Shown: positions 1 to 8,404 of the stretch, piece by piece
Numbering within the stretch: the stretch's first letter is position 1
Layout of the letters: each line of letters begins with the position of its first letter
Assembly (NCBI GenBank): GCA_031287525.1
Contig: JAITSU010000002.1
Span: 1 to 64,000 of the forward strand
Direction: 5' to 3'
Length of the DNA stretch: 64,000 nt
Source: Zoogloeaceae bacterium
Lineage (GTDB): Bacteria > Pseudomonadota > Gammaproteobacteria > Burkholderiales > Rhodocyclaceae
Notes under the pieces: model-generated
What the model was told of the DNA's origin: nothing
The model's database searches: none
Seen by the model: only the letters and a program-made list of their open reading frames with translations
Program-made: the position numbers and the translations under genes

Positions 1-131
<131 letters not shown>

Positions 132-166
132 GATTGATTCACCTGCGTGAATGAAAAGATTGGAAG

Positions 167-194
167 ATTCTATTCGCTCTGTATAAAAGCGCAA
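167..194 (-). promoter_or_regulatory. Sigma-70-like promoter of the repeat-tract gene
   Basis: On the minus strand TTGCGC (194-189) and TAGAAT (172-167) are separated by 16 nt. The -10 lies about 35 nt upstream of the ATG at 131. Motif match only. Confidence 0.45.
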
Positions 195-220
195 GACGCA
201 ATTCATCCACGCCCAAAGTG

Positions 221-412
221 GCGGGAGCATCCGGCTCCCGCAGGTAAGGTCACGAACGGGAGCAGGATGCTCCCGCTACTTTGATACGCAGGGTAGAAGG
301 GTAGGGCGCGTTCTCCGAACGCGCCGTTTGTTGACTGCGGCGGTTTCGGAGAAACCGCCCTACCTTAACGGGCGCAGGATGCGCCCACGACGGGCGAACG
401 CAGTTCGCCCCT
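221..412. repeat. Cluster of six short palindromes in a gene-free gap
   Basis: The gap from 132 to 601 holds no convincing gene apart from the leader of the leftward ORF. It contains six successive perfect or near-perfect hairpins: 221-241 (GGGAGC..GCTCCC type), 257-275 (same word in another orientation), 305-325 (GGCGCGTTC..GAACGCGCC), 341-358 (GGCGGTTTC..GAAACCGCC), 370-386 (GGGCGCAGGATGCGCCC) and 391-410 (GGGCGAACGCAGTTCGCCC). Several are edged by GTAGGG or CCCTAC. Related hairpins recur near 26.2, 39.5, 42.8-43.2 and 60.0 kb. Confidence 0.8.
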
Positions 413-601
413 ACGCCGCAGGGGTGGGGAGAAGGTGCGGTTCAGCGCGAAATGACGCTTTCACAGGATGAACCAGCCCCCTCTTCCACGAGGGGAAAGG
501 GGACATAAGCCCCTACCTTGACCATCATCAAGCCCACTCCCCGCATTCTGCGGCTATACTTGAAAATTCTGTTTTCCGGCGCGCCGAGAAATTCACTCCA
601 C

Positions 602-1648
602 ATGACCGCAGAAAAAAAGCCCACCCTGATTTGCCCCGCCGGTAGTCTGCCGGCGCTGAAGACCGCCATCGACCACGGCGCGGACGCGGTGTATGCCGGA
701 TTCAAAAATGCCACCAATGCCCGCAATTTCGCCGGACTGAATCTCGACGACAAGGCGCTGGCGACGGGCATCGACTACGCGCACGGGCGCGGCAAAAAAG
801 TCCTGATTGCCATCAACACCTACCCGCAGCCGGGGCGGGTGGCGGAATGGCAGCAAGCCGTCGACGCCGCCGCCCGTTTCGGCGTCGACGCCGTCATTCT
901 GGCGGATGTCGGCTTGCTCGCCTACGCCCGCGAACGCCATCCCGATTTGCCCCTGCATCTTTCCGTGCAAGGCTCTGCCACCAATTACGAAGCCATCAAT
1001 TTTTGTCGACGCGAATTCGGCATCCGCCGCGTCGTGCTGCCGCGCGTGCTCACGCTGGCGCAGGTCAAGGATTTGATTGCTCACACCGAAGTCGAAGTGG
1101 AAGTATTCGGTTTCGGCAGTCTTTGCGTGATGAACGAAGGTCGCTGCTGGCTGTCTTCCTACGCCACCGGCGAATCGCCCAACACCGTCGGCGCCTGTTC
1201 TCCCGCCAAATTCGTGCGCTGGGAAAAACGTCCCGCGCAGGCTGGCGAAACGCCCGGCGAACACATGGACGCCCGTCTGAACGGCATCCTCATCGACACC
1301 TTCGCGCCGCAGGAATCCGCCGGTTATCCCACCCTCTGCAAAGGTCGCTTTGAAGTGCGGGGCGACACCTACTACGCGCTGGAAGAACCCACCAGCCTGA
1401 ATGTGCTGGAAGTGCTGCCGGAAATCATCAAAATCGGCGTCGCCGCCATCAAGGTGGAAGGTCGCCAACGCAGCCCCGCCTACGTCGCGCAGGTCACGCG
1501 CGTTCTGCGCGCCGCGCTCGATGCTGCCATCGCCGCCGCGCAGAACGACAGCCGCTATCAGGTCGATGACGCGTGGCAGACGGAACTCGCCCGCGTCGCC
1601 GAGGGGCAACAGGCGACTCTGGGGGCTTACAACCGACCCTGGCGTTAG
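602..1648 (+). CDS. ubiU: Ubiquinone biosynthesis protein UbiU (U32 family)
   Basis: U32-family protein of 348 residues. With UbiV it forms the Fe-S complex that carries out the O2-independent hydroxylations of ubiquinone synthesis, using prephenate-derived hydroxyl in enterobacteria. The opening ICPAGSLPALKTAIDHGADA is typical of U32 proteins. Four cysteines, C175, C182, C199 and C246, have the order and approximate spacing of the [4Fe-4S] ligands of E. coli UbiU. I prefer the ATG at 602 over an upstream TTG at 518 because the protein then starts just before the conserved U32 core; the SD is weak. ubiV follows 65 nt downstream and ubiT lies 4.4 kb further on. Confidence 0.92.
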   Translation: MTAEKKPTLICPAGSLPALKTAIDHGADAVYAGFKNATNARNFAGLNLDDKALATGIDYAHGRGKKVLIAINTYPQPGRVAEWQQAVDAAARFGVDAVILADVGLLAYARERHPDLPLHLSVQGSATNYEAINFCRREFGIRRVVLPRVLTLAQVKDLIAHTEVEVEVFGFGSLCVMNEGRCWLSSYATGESPNTVGACSPAKFVRWEKRPAQAGETPGEHMDARLNGILIDTFAPQESAGYPTLCKGRFEVRGDTYYALEEPTSLNVLEVLPEIIKIGVAAIKVEGRQRSPAYVAQVTRVLRAALDAAIAAAQNDSRYQVDDAWQTELARVAEGQQATLGAYNRPWR

Positions 1649-1713
1649 TCAGGAATCGGATGTCAGGTGTCCGTCATTCGCGTCGCTTTGCGGCGCAGTT
1701 TTGAAAGACCAAC

Positions 1714-2643
1714 ATGCAACAAACCCATGTTCCAAAAATTGCCTTAGGCCCACTGCTCTGGTTCTGGTCACGCGACGACGTGTTGCGGTTTTACGCCGAC
1801 CTGTCCGCCAATCCCGCCATCGACACGTTTTATTTAGGCGAAGTCGTCTGCTCCCGCCGCCAGCAATTACGCACGGCCGACTGGCTGAATCTGGCGCGGG
1901 AATTGTTGGAAAAGGGCAAAAATGTCGTGCTCTCCGCGCAAGCCCTGCTGGAATCCGAAAGCGACCTGCGCGCCCTGCGTAAACTGGTCGAAGCGGATCG
2001 CCTGACGGTGGAAGTCAACGACCTGGGCGCGGTCGGCATCGCCACGGAACACGGTCTGCCCTTCGTCTGCGGGGCGCACCTGAATATCTACAACGAATCC
2101 ACCCTGAACTGGTTTCAGCGCGCCGGAGCCGTTGCCTGGACGCCGCCCTTGGAAGCCTCGCGCGAACTGGCAAGCGCCCTGCACCGCAGCCGCCCGCGCG
2201 GGATGCGTACCGAAATTTTCGTCTTCGGGAAACTCCCGCTTGCCTTCTCCGCCCGCTGTTTTACCGCCCGCCACTACGACCTCAACAAGGATAACTGCCA
2301 GTTTCGCTGTCTGGAACACCCGCAAGGTCTGCTGGTCAAAACCCGCGAAGGACAGCCCTTTCTCAACATCAACGGCATACAAACCATGTCGGCGCAAACC
2401 TGCAACCTGCTCGCGCAAATGCCGGAAATCATCCGCATGGGCATCGAATCCATCCGCGTCTCCCCGCAGTTTGAACACATGCCCGCCATCCTCGCCGCCT
2501 TCTCCGCCGCCTGCCACGGACAAACCGTAGAAGCCGACGCCCTGCAATCCACCGCCGACGAAGCCGGATTTTGCAACGGCTACTGGTTCGGCAAACCCGG
2601 TATTTTTCAGGAAGCGATTGACGCGGCACACACGCCGGAGTGA
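1714..2643 (+). CDS. ubiV: Ubiquinone biosynthesis protein UbiV (U32 family)
   Basis: Second U32 protein of the anaerobic ubiquinone pathway, 309 residues. C46, C182, C195 and C199 match the E. coli UbiV iron-sulfur ligand pattern: one cysteine near the N-terminus, then a C-x12-C-x3-C cluster in the middle. The context ILxxSxQALLES and the EVVCSRR stretch are family-like. The last 159 bp of the gene plus 50 bp of downstream sequence are repeated at 4275-4483, on the far side of the fic gene. The gene itself is complete and ends at 2643. Confidence 0.92.
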   Translation: MQQTHVPKIALGPLLWFWSRDDVLRFYADLSANPAIDTFYLGEVVCSRRQQLRTADWLNLARELLEKGKNVVLSAQALLESESDLRALRKLVEADRLTVEVNDLGAVGIATEHGLPFVCGAHLNIYNESTLNWFQRAGAVAWTPPLEASRELASALHRSRPRGMRTEIFVFGKLPLAFSARCFTARHYDLNKDNCQFRCLEHPQGLLVKTREGQPFLNINGIQTMSAQTCNLLAQMPEIIRMGIESIRVSPQFEHMPAILAAFSAACHGQTVEADALQSTADEAGFCNGYWFGKPGIFQEAIDAAHTPE

Positions 2644-2693
2644 ACGCGCCATGTCTGCCAAATTTCCAGGCTGAAACAGAGCGAAGAAAAAAT
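2485..2693 (+). repeat. 209-bp direct repeat, copy 1 (ubiV 3' end)
   Basis: Bases 2485-2693 match 4275-4483 with 8 mismatches and no gaps (constant offset 1790, about 96% identity). Copy 1 covers the last 159 bp of ubiV and the following 50 bp up to GAAGAAAAAAT. Five of the six coding mismatches are synonymous. Confidence 0.95.
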
Positions 2694-2741
2694 TGTATAG
2701 TTTACACATTGCGATAAAAAACCTGTTTTGGCGAAGAAAAA

Positions 2742-4226
2742 ATGGATTATGTCGGGTATGAATGGCTACGAAACAAGTTTGGTCTGACCGCGTTTGCAGT
2801 GTCGCCGCCTGCTTGTGTCCGTCCGGTGGCGCGGATTTCGGAACAGAATGGCATTCTTGCGATTCCGGCGCAGTCTGCGCCTGAGCCGGATAACGTCCTG
2901 GGGCATATCCTGTTTGCTCTGAAACACGAAGGCACCCATCTTCAAATTCTGTCCCAGGCGTTGCGGCACGTTCCGGCAAACGAACTGCATAAAGCCGTGC
3001 GCGAAAATCCAAATGGACGCTATCTTCGGGTTACTGCATTCCTGTGGGAGCATTTCACGCATCAGGCGATGTCTGATCTACCCGCGCAAACCGGCGCGTA
3101 TGTGGATGTGTTCTCGCCTGACCTGTACATCACGGCTGACAAACCGCAGCGTAATTCGCGGTGGCGGGTCAATTTCAATGGACTGGGAAGTCTCGGTTAC
3201 TGCGCGACAGTGCGCCGCACCCCTGAAATTGAACGTGGGGTCGCGCTGGATATTCCGGGACGCTCCAGGGAATTCATGCAAACTCTGCCAGCGCATACGC
3301 GGGAACGAACATTGAGTTGGGCGTATTTGCACGAAACCGAATCATCGTTTGCCATTGAGCGCGAAAAGCCCACGGGCAACAGGGCGGAAGATTTTATGCG
3401 GCTGTTGCGCGTGGCGCACGATGGACATCAAATCACAGAAGGTTATCTTTGTGAATTACAGTCTTCGGCGGTCGCAAATCCCCTGGAACGGGCTGCTTCG
3501 TTTCGGCAACAGCAGAACTGGTTGAGTAACGGGGTGAAAGGCGCGGTGGGGGTAAGCTATGTCCCACCACCTCCGATGTTGCTGCATGAACTCATACCGG
3601 AGTGGATGGCGTTTGCCAACGAAGCGCCCCGCAAACTCGATCCAGTCATCGCTGCCAGCGTTACCTCGTTTGGTTTTGTGTACCTGCATCCCTTCATGGA
3701 TGGTAATGGGCGCATTTCGCGCTTCATGTTCCATCAGGCGTTATGCGCTTCCGGTGAACTGGACATGGGGGAACTGTTGCCGGTTTCCGCTGCCATGAAT
3801 CGGCATGAGCAGGATTATCTTGCGGTGCTGCAAACCTTCTCGAAACCGGCGCGTGAGACGGTAGCCGTTACCTGGATTGATGAAGGGCAATTCATTTTTC
3901 AGTTCAAGCCCGATGCCGATGCGATTTATCGGTACTGGGACGCGACCGCCTGCGCGGAATTTGGCTTCCAGATGACGGAAGCCGCGCTGGAAGTAGAACT
4001 GAAACAGGAAGCCGAATTCCTTGAACGCTACGATAAAATCATGAAGCAGGTTGGCGAACAGGTTGATATACGCGGAAGTGACTTAAGCCTCCTTGTGATT
4101 TCCTGCCTGGAAAACGATGGCGTTTTGTCCAACAACAAACGCAAAAAATACGGGCAGACCATCCCGAAAGAGGCGCTAGACCTCATCGAAGCGAGCGTTC
4201 AAAAGAGCCGCGCTCAACACATATAG
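2742..4226 (+). CDS. Fic-domain protein (probable AMPylase/nucleotidyl transferase)
   Basis: A 494-residue Fic protein. The core HPFMDGNGRISRF (H316) matches the Fic signature HPFx(D/E)GNGRxxR, so the catalytic His and the phosphate-binding Arg residues are present. About 115 residues earlier there is S-F-A-I-E-R, resembling the (S/T)xxxE(G/N) autoinhibitory motif of N-terminally inhibited Fic proteins, although the last position is R. These enzymes transfer AMP or another phosphate-containing group to a Ser/Thr/Tyr of a target; the target is unknown here. The gene is inserted between ubiV and a ubiV 3' duplicate, and its wording is less GC-rich than its neighbours. GAAGAAAAA just before the ATG repeats the motif found before the next gene. 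Its placement suggests acquisition by recombination. Confidence 0.88.
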   Translation: MDYVGYEWLRNKFGLTAFAVSPPACVRPVARISEQNGILAIPAQSAPEPDNVLGHILFALKHEGTHLQILSQALRHVPANELHKAVRENPNGRYLRVTAFLWEHFTHQAMSDLPAQTGAYVDVFSPDLYITADKPQRNSRWRVNFNGLGSLGYCATVRRTPEIERGVALDIPGRSREFMQTLPAHTRERTLSWAYLHETESSFAIEREKPTGNRAEDFMRLLRVAHDGHQITEGYLCELQSSAVANPLERAASFRQQQNWLSNGVKGAVGVSYVPPPPMLLHELIPEWMAFANEAPRKLDPVIAASVTSFGFVYLHPFMDGNGRISRFMFHQALCASGELDMGELLPVSAAMNRHEQDYLAVLQTFSKPARETVAVTWIDEGQFIFQFKPDADAIYRYWDATACAEFGFQMTEAALEVELKQEAEFLERYDKIMKQVGEQVDIRGSDLSLLVISCLENDGVLSNNKRKKYGQTIPKEALDLIEASVQKSRAQHI

Positions 4227-4274
4227 ACCGCTTCACCTCTCGCGCTGTTTGCTGCCATGACCTTCACCCCGACC

Positions 4275-4433
4275 GCCATCCTCGCCGCCTTTTCCGCCGC
4301 CTGCCACGGGCAAACCGTAGAAGCGGACGCCCTGCAATCCACCGCCGACGAAGCCGGATTTTGCAACGGCTACTGGTTTGGTAAACCCGGTATTTTTCAG
4401 GAAGCGATTGACGCGGCACACGCGCCGGAGTGA
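4275..4433 (+). pseudogene. ubiV: Duplicate 3' fragment of ubiV
   Basis: This stretch encodes the last ~52 residues and stop of UbiV again, in the same orientation, but has no 5' part. Against the intact gene it differs by five synonymous changes and one T-to-A residue change three codons before the stop. It is probably the remnant of the resident or incoming ubiV left when the fic segment was inserted. Confidence 0.85.
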
Positions 4434-4483
4434 ACGCGCCATGTCTGCCAAATTTCCGGGCTGAAACAGAGTGAAGAAAAAAT
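4275..4483 (+). repeat. 209-bp direct repeat, copy 2
   Basis: Second copy of 2485-2693. It includes the ubiV 3' fragment and 50 bp of trailer, ending in GAAGAAAAAAT, which overlaps the start codon of the next gene. The two copies bracket the fic gene exactly. Confidence 0.95.
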
Positions 4484-5975
4484 GGGATTCTATATTTTGC
4501 TGGGATTGTCGACGCTATTGTTGCTCTGGGGGATCGCGCGGGCTATCCGCAAAGGCCGATATTGGCAACCCGCCGTTTTCGGCTTTCTGCTCGGACCACT
4601 GGTCACGCTACCTGGCTGTGTTTTTATCGAATTGTGGAGCGCCGCCGGGACAGACCTTATGGCGCTCACCTTCTCTTTTTTGTCGGGAGCCATTTTCGGC
4701 GTCCTGAGCGCGAACGGGAAAACTATGCCGGACAGTTTCGGAAAACGTTACGGTTTTCCCTTGCACTTTATCTGGCTGGCGGCTCCGGTTTTCTTTGTAT
4801 TCATGTTGCTCATGGCTTTCGGTGGATGGTTGTCCTTACAACGTCTGATGCCGGATTTCTACCTTATCGGCCTGTTTTCCGGCTTTGCCCTCCGTGAGCG
4901 TTTGCGCGCCGACAAGGTTTCCGCGAGTTGGGTGAGTTGGAGCGCGTTCTGCTTCGTGCTTGCCTTGCCGCTCTGTCACGCCGCCTACGAAATTCTGGAA
5001 GAGGTCAATTATGCCCGACAACGCGGTCACGGATTCGAGTATGCCGGCGGCTTTTCCGATTCCGACCTGAAGCCGTATGACCCGCGCATTCCCGGCTCCA
5101 TCGTGGCGCGGCTGAACGCGCCCGCCACGTTCGTCATCAAAGGCGTGGACGAATTGCCCGTGCTGGACGGGGCGCAGGCGGCCTTTCCCGTCTACGCGGC
5201 CTTCGCCGGAGCCTGTTATTCCGATCTGCCGCCCTTGGGCGAGCGGGAAATGGCGCGTTACGACGATCGCGATCAGAAAAAAGACATCTTGAGCTTTACG
5301 AACACGATTCGCGGATTCGAGCGGCTTGTTGAGGGCAAGGTCGACATTTTTTTCGGCGCGCGCCTCTCGCCCGAACAGATGAAGCTGGCTGAAAAACAGG
5401 GCAAGGAACTCACGCTCACGCCGATTGGTCGGGAAGCCTTTGTATTTTTCGTAAACGAAGCGAATCCGGTCAATGCCCTGACCTCGGAGCAGATACGGCG
5501 TATTTACAGCGGCGCGGTCAAGCACTGGAACGAGGTCGGCGGAGAAAATCATCCGGTCATCGCCTTTCAGCGCCCGGAAAATTCCGGCAGCCAGACGGTC
5601 ATGAGATATTTCATGGGCAAGACGCCCCTGACGCCGCCCCTGCGGGATCGTTACGTCGGCGGCATGGGCGGCGTTATGGAAAGGGTCAGCGAATACCGCA
5701 ACGCGCCCTCTGCCCTCGGCTATTCCTTCCGCTTTTTCCTGACGGGCATGGGCGCGCATCAGGCTGCCTCGTCGCGCGTCAAGATGCTCGCCATTGACGG
5801 CATATCGCCGACAGCCGAAAACATCGCTTCGGGAAAATATCCCCTCGTCGTTAATCTTTACGCGGTGACGGTGAAGGACAATCCCAACCCGAACGTGATC
5901 CCCTTCGTCCAGTGGATGACCGGGGAACAGGGGCAGGAACTGGTCGAAAAAACGGGCTATAGCCGTCTGCGGTAA
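4482..5975 (+). CDS. Membrane-anchored PstS-like phosphate-binding protein
   Basis: A 497-residue protein with an unusual fusion. About 4-5 hydrophobic segments fill residues 1-180 (for example GFYILLGLSTLLLLWG, and stretches near 30-50, 62-75, 95-115 and 145-165). They are followed by a periplasmic-type PBP_like_2/PstS domain at about residues 205-497, which includes AFVFFVNEANPVNALTSEQI, a typical PstS-like stretch, and RPENSGSQTVMRYF, which resembles its ligand-binding loop. No ABC permease or ATPase gene is adjacent, so it may act as a sensor or anchored binder rather than as a transporter component. It sits between ubiV and ubiT. GAAGAAAAA precedes the ATG. A role in phosphate sensing is inferred from the fold only. 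Confidence 0.7.
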   Translation: MGFYILLGLSTLLLLWGIARAIRKGRYWQPAVFGFLLGPLVTLPGCVFIELWSAAGTDLMALTFSFLSGAIFGVLSANGKTMPDSFGKRYGFPLHFIWLAAPVFFVFMLLMAFGGWLSLQRLMPDFYLIGLFSGFALRERLRADKVSASWVSWSAFCFVLALPLCHAAYEILEEVNYARQRGHGFEYAGGFSDSDLKPYDPRIPGSIVARLNAPATFVIKGVDELPVLDGAQAAFPVYAAFAGACYSDLPPLGEREMARYDDRDQKKDILSFTNTIRGFERLVEGKVDIFFGARLSPEQMKLAEKQGKELTLTPIGREAFVFFVNEANPVNALTSEQIRRIYSGAVKHWNEVGGENHPVIAFQRPENSGSQTVMRYFMGKTPLTPPLRDRYVGGMGGVMERVSEYRNAPSALGYSFRFFLTGMGAHQAASSRVKMLAIDGISPTAENIASGKYPLVVNLYAVTVKDNPNPNVIPFVQWMTGEQGQELVEKTGYSRLR

Positions 5976-6053
5976 ACATGATAAAAACCTGATCCCCCGT
6001 TCTGCTTTGCCCAAGGGTTAAAATGAGCGCCTATCCACATCAGACACTTCATC

Positions 6054-6536
6054 ATGTCACTCACCCTGCCCGCCATCCCCGAATTTCATCTGCCCGGTTT
6101 GCTTCGCAAGGTAAACCGGCGTCTGCCGCAATGGCCGCACGCGGTTTCGCTCTGCGTCGCCCTGAACGGCGCCGCCCGTCTGGGGGTGTTGCCGACGGAG
6201 GCCGCCGAATTATGCGAAGGGCGCACCATTTGCGTTGCCGTTGAGGATGGCGGTACGGAAGCTTGTGTGACGTGTCGGGGCGGGCGGTTTTCTCCGGTCT
6301 GGCGCAGGGAAGCGGAGGGGTGGAATGCGGATGTCAGTTTTCGCGGCGAATTGCACGCCTACCTGAAACTCCTCACCCGTCAGGAAGACCCGGACACCCT
6401 GTTTTTCAACCGTCAATTAACCATTGAAGGCGACACCGAATTGGGGCTTGCCATCAAAAACCTGCTGGATGCCATCGAGCTACCGCCCGGACTGGAACGC
6501 TTCCGCGCCCGGTTTTTGGCGCAAAAGACGGCGTAA
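6054..6536 (+). CDS. ubiT: Ubiquinone biosynthesis accessory factor UbiT (SCP2 domain)
   Basis: A 160-residue sterol-carrier-protein-2 type protein. UbiT is the lipid-binding accessory factor that, with UbiU and UbiV, is needed for O2-independent ubiquinone synthesis. The C-terminal half, with FNRQLTIEGDTELGLAIKNLLD, is the characteristic SCP2/UbiT motif. In other proteobacteria ubiT sits beside ubiUV; here the fic gene and the PstS-like gene separate it from ubiV. The ATG at 6054 gives the usual family length. Confidence 0.88.
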   Translation: MSLTLPAIPEFHLPGLLRKVNRRLPQWPHAVSLCVALNGAARLGVLPTEAAELCEGRTICVAVEDGGTEACVTCRGGRFSPVWRREAEGWNADVSFRGELHAYLKLLTRQEDPDTLFFNRQLTIEGDTELGLAIKNLLDAIELPPGLERFRARFLAQKTA

Positions 6537-6589
6537 ACGTCCGTAATCGGCGGCTTTGCCGCCGCAAAATGACTGTCTTCTGTCTTCTG

Positions 6590-7276
6590 TCACCTGTCCC
6601 CTGACCTCTGATACCGTGTCGGGTCAGGAACCCCTGCGGCGACAAATCCTTCCCTACGCAGGCGGCAGGAGTCGCAGACGCCGCAGGCTTTGCCCTGTTC
6701 GTCGGCTTGGTAACAGGAAACGGTGAGTCCGTAATCGACGCCCAGACCTTGACCCATCTGGATGATTCTGGCTTTGGAGAGGGACATCAGCGGGGTGTGC
6801 AGGGTGAGTTTTGCGCCTTCGACGCCGGCTTTGGTCGCCAGATTCGCCATGACTTCAAAGGCGGCGATGTATTCGGGGCGACAGTCCGGGTAGCCGGAAT
6901 AATCGACGGCGTTGACGCCCACGAAGATGTCGCGGCTGCCCGATACTTCTGCCCACGCCAGCGCCAGCGAGAGCATGATGGTGTTGCGGGCGGGGACGTA
7001 GGTGATGGGGATGCCCGGTTTGACGCCCGCTACCGGCACATCGAGATGAGTGTCGGTAAGGGCGGAGCCGCCGAATTGGGCGAGGTCGAGTTTCAGGATG
7101 CGATGTTCGGTTGCGCCTAGCGCGGCGGCAACCCGTCGGGCGGCGTCGAGTTCGGCGCGGTGGCGCTGACCGTAATCGAATGAGAGGCAATATGCCGAAA
7201 AACCGCAATGTTTCGCTTCGGCAAGGCAGGTGGCGGAATCGAGTCCGCCGGATAGAAGAATGACGGCGTTTGGCAT
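6590..7276 (-). CDS. queC: 7-cyano-7-deazaguanine synthase QueC
   Basis: Converts 7-carboxy-7-deazaguanine to preQ0 with ATP and ammonia in queuosine synthesis. The PP-loop SGGLDS lies at residues 9-14, followed by FDYGQRH. The C-terminal zinc site is C-x8-C-x2-C-x2-C ([17 protein letters not shown]). The length of 228 residues is normal. It is last in the minus-strand run ybgC-tol-pal-queE-PilZ-queC. The 3' end runs into a CTGTCACCTG repeat word found at other gene ends in this window. Confidence 0.95.
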   Translation of the reverse strand: MPNAVILLSGGLDSATCLAEAKHCGFSAYCLSFDYGQRHRAELDAARRVAAALGATEHRILKLDLAQFGGSALTDTHLDVPVAGVKPGIPITYVPARNTIMLSLALAWAEVSGSRDIFVGVNAVDYSGYPDCRPEYIAAFEVMANLATKAGVEGAKLTLHTPLMSLSKARIIQMGQGLGVDYGLTVSCYQADEQGKACGVCDSCRLRREGFVAAGVPDPTRYQRSGDR

Positions 7277-7297
7277 CAGGAATCAGGGAGCAAGGGC

Positions 7298-7690
7298 TTA
7301 TTCTCGTGTCAGATTTTCAAGTTCACGAGACAGCAGACTCTCGTCGCCAAGGTTGAGTTCGATGAGTCGGCGCAGTTGGGTGATGCTGTCAAGATCAATT
7401 TCGACGCAGCGAAGACCAATGTCCGAACCTTTCAGGTGCACGACTTCCGCGTTCATGTAGATATTGCTCTCCAGCGTGTCGCTGTTCGGGGCGTTCAGAC
7501 CGACTTCCAGCGCGCAGCGCGCGCCGAGGGCAAGTCCTGCTGCCTGAGCGTCGCGCTTGATGAGCGCGCCTTTCAGGGACAAATCAAGGATTTCGACCTC
7601 GCATTCCCGCTCTTCTTCGCCGACCTGAAAGGCGAGTCGCCCCGGCGTGTCGAAGTGGATGCGCGAAAAACGCCTGCGGTTGGTTTCCAT
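7298..7690 (-). CDS. PilZ-domain c-di-GMP-binding protein
   Basis: A 130-residue single PilZ domain. The RRRFSRI start provides the Arg cluster and DLSLKGALI the D-x-S-x-x-G motif used for c-di-GMP binding. It lies between queE and queC, which are normally adjacent, with short gaps on both sides, so it is probably co-transcribed. Its target is unknown; the chemosensory/pilus operon and the GGDEF-EAL protein in this window make a link to motility possible but unproven. Confidence 0.85.
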   Translation of the reverse strand: METNRRRFSRIHFDTPGRLAFQVGEEERECEVEILDLSLKGALIKRDAQAAGLALGARCALEVGLNAPNSDTLESNIYMNAEVVHLKGSDIGLRCVEIDLDSITQLRRLIELNLGDESLLSRELENLTRE

Positions 7691-7711
7691 GTGGCTTCTC
7701 CGTTGCCGTGT

Positions 7712-8404
7712 TCACTTACCCTGCATGTTACCCCAGAGCAGCTTGTGCAACTGCATCTGGAAGCGCGCGTCAAGCCCGTCGGCAAGTATCCATTCGGCGA
7801 GTTCGGTGGCGTCCTGTCTGCCCTGAACCGGAGAAAGCAGGACGCAAAAGCGCGTGGACAGGGCGTGTTCGCGGATGCGAGCGGTCGCCCAATCGTAATC
7901 GGCGCGGTCGGCGATGACGATTTTGATTTCGTCCTGTCGGGTGAGCAAGGCTAAATTTTCCCAACGATTTTTGTCGACTTCGCCGGAGCCTGGCGTCTTG
8001 AGGTCAAGGATGCGGGCGACGCGGGCATCGACGCCGCCGATGTCAAGCGCGCCGGAGGTTTCCAGCGCGACATCGTAGCCCGCGTCACAGAGCAGGGTGA
8101 GCAGGGTGAGGCAGTTTTTTTGCGCCAGCGGCTCGCCGCCGGTAACGCAGACATGGCGGACGCGGCTTGGTGAAGCGGCGCGTACCTTGTCCAGAATTTC
8201 TGCCAAAGTCAGCGTTTCGCCGCCGGTAAAAGCGTAGCGGGTGTCGCACCATGCACAGCGCAGCGGGCAGCCGGTCAGACGGATGAAGACCGTCGGCAAG
8301 CCGACGCGGGTGGCTTCGCCTTGCAGGGAGAAAAAAATTTCGCTGACGCGCAGGGTACTGGTCAGCGGGTTTGGAAAAATCGCGGCGTCTTGTTGCGCGG
8401 GCAT
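7712..8404 (-). CDS. queE: 7-carboxy-7-deazaguanine synthase QueE
   Basis: Radical-SAM enzyme that ring-contracts 6-carboxytetrahydropterin to 7-carboxy-7-deazaguanine. The cluster motif C-x3-C-x2-C is seen in GCPLRCAWCDTRYAF, and a GGEP-type SAM motif in VCVTGGEPLAQ. The 230-residue length fits the family. The start ATG overlaps the cpoB stop (TAATG), indicating translational coupling with the Tol-Pal operon. Confidence 0.94.
   Translation of the reverse strand: MPAQQDAAIFPNPLTSTLRVSEIFFSLQGEATRVGLPTVFIRLTGCPLRCAWCDTRYAFTGGETLTLAEILDKVRAASPSRVRHVCVTGGEPLAQKNCLTLLTLLCDAGYDVALETSGALDIGGVDARVARILDLKTPGSGEVDKNRWENLALLTRQDEIKIVIADRADYDWATARIREHALSTRFCVLLSPVQGRQDATELAEWILADGLDARFQMQLHKLLWGNMQGK

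Noticed and set aside
518-601. Upstream TTG start for ubiU
   Set aside because: The extra 28 residues precede the conserved U32 start and show no match to UbiU N-termini. The ATG at 602 gives the usual length.
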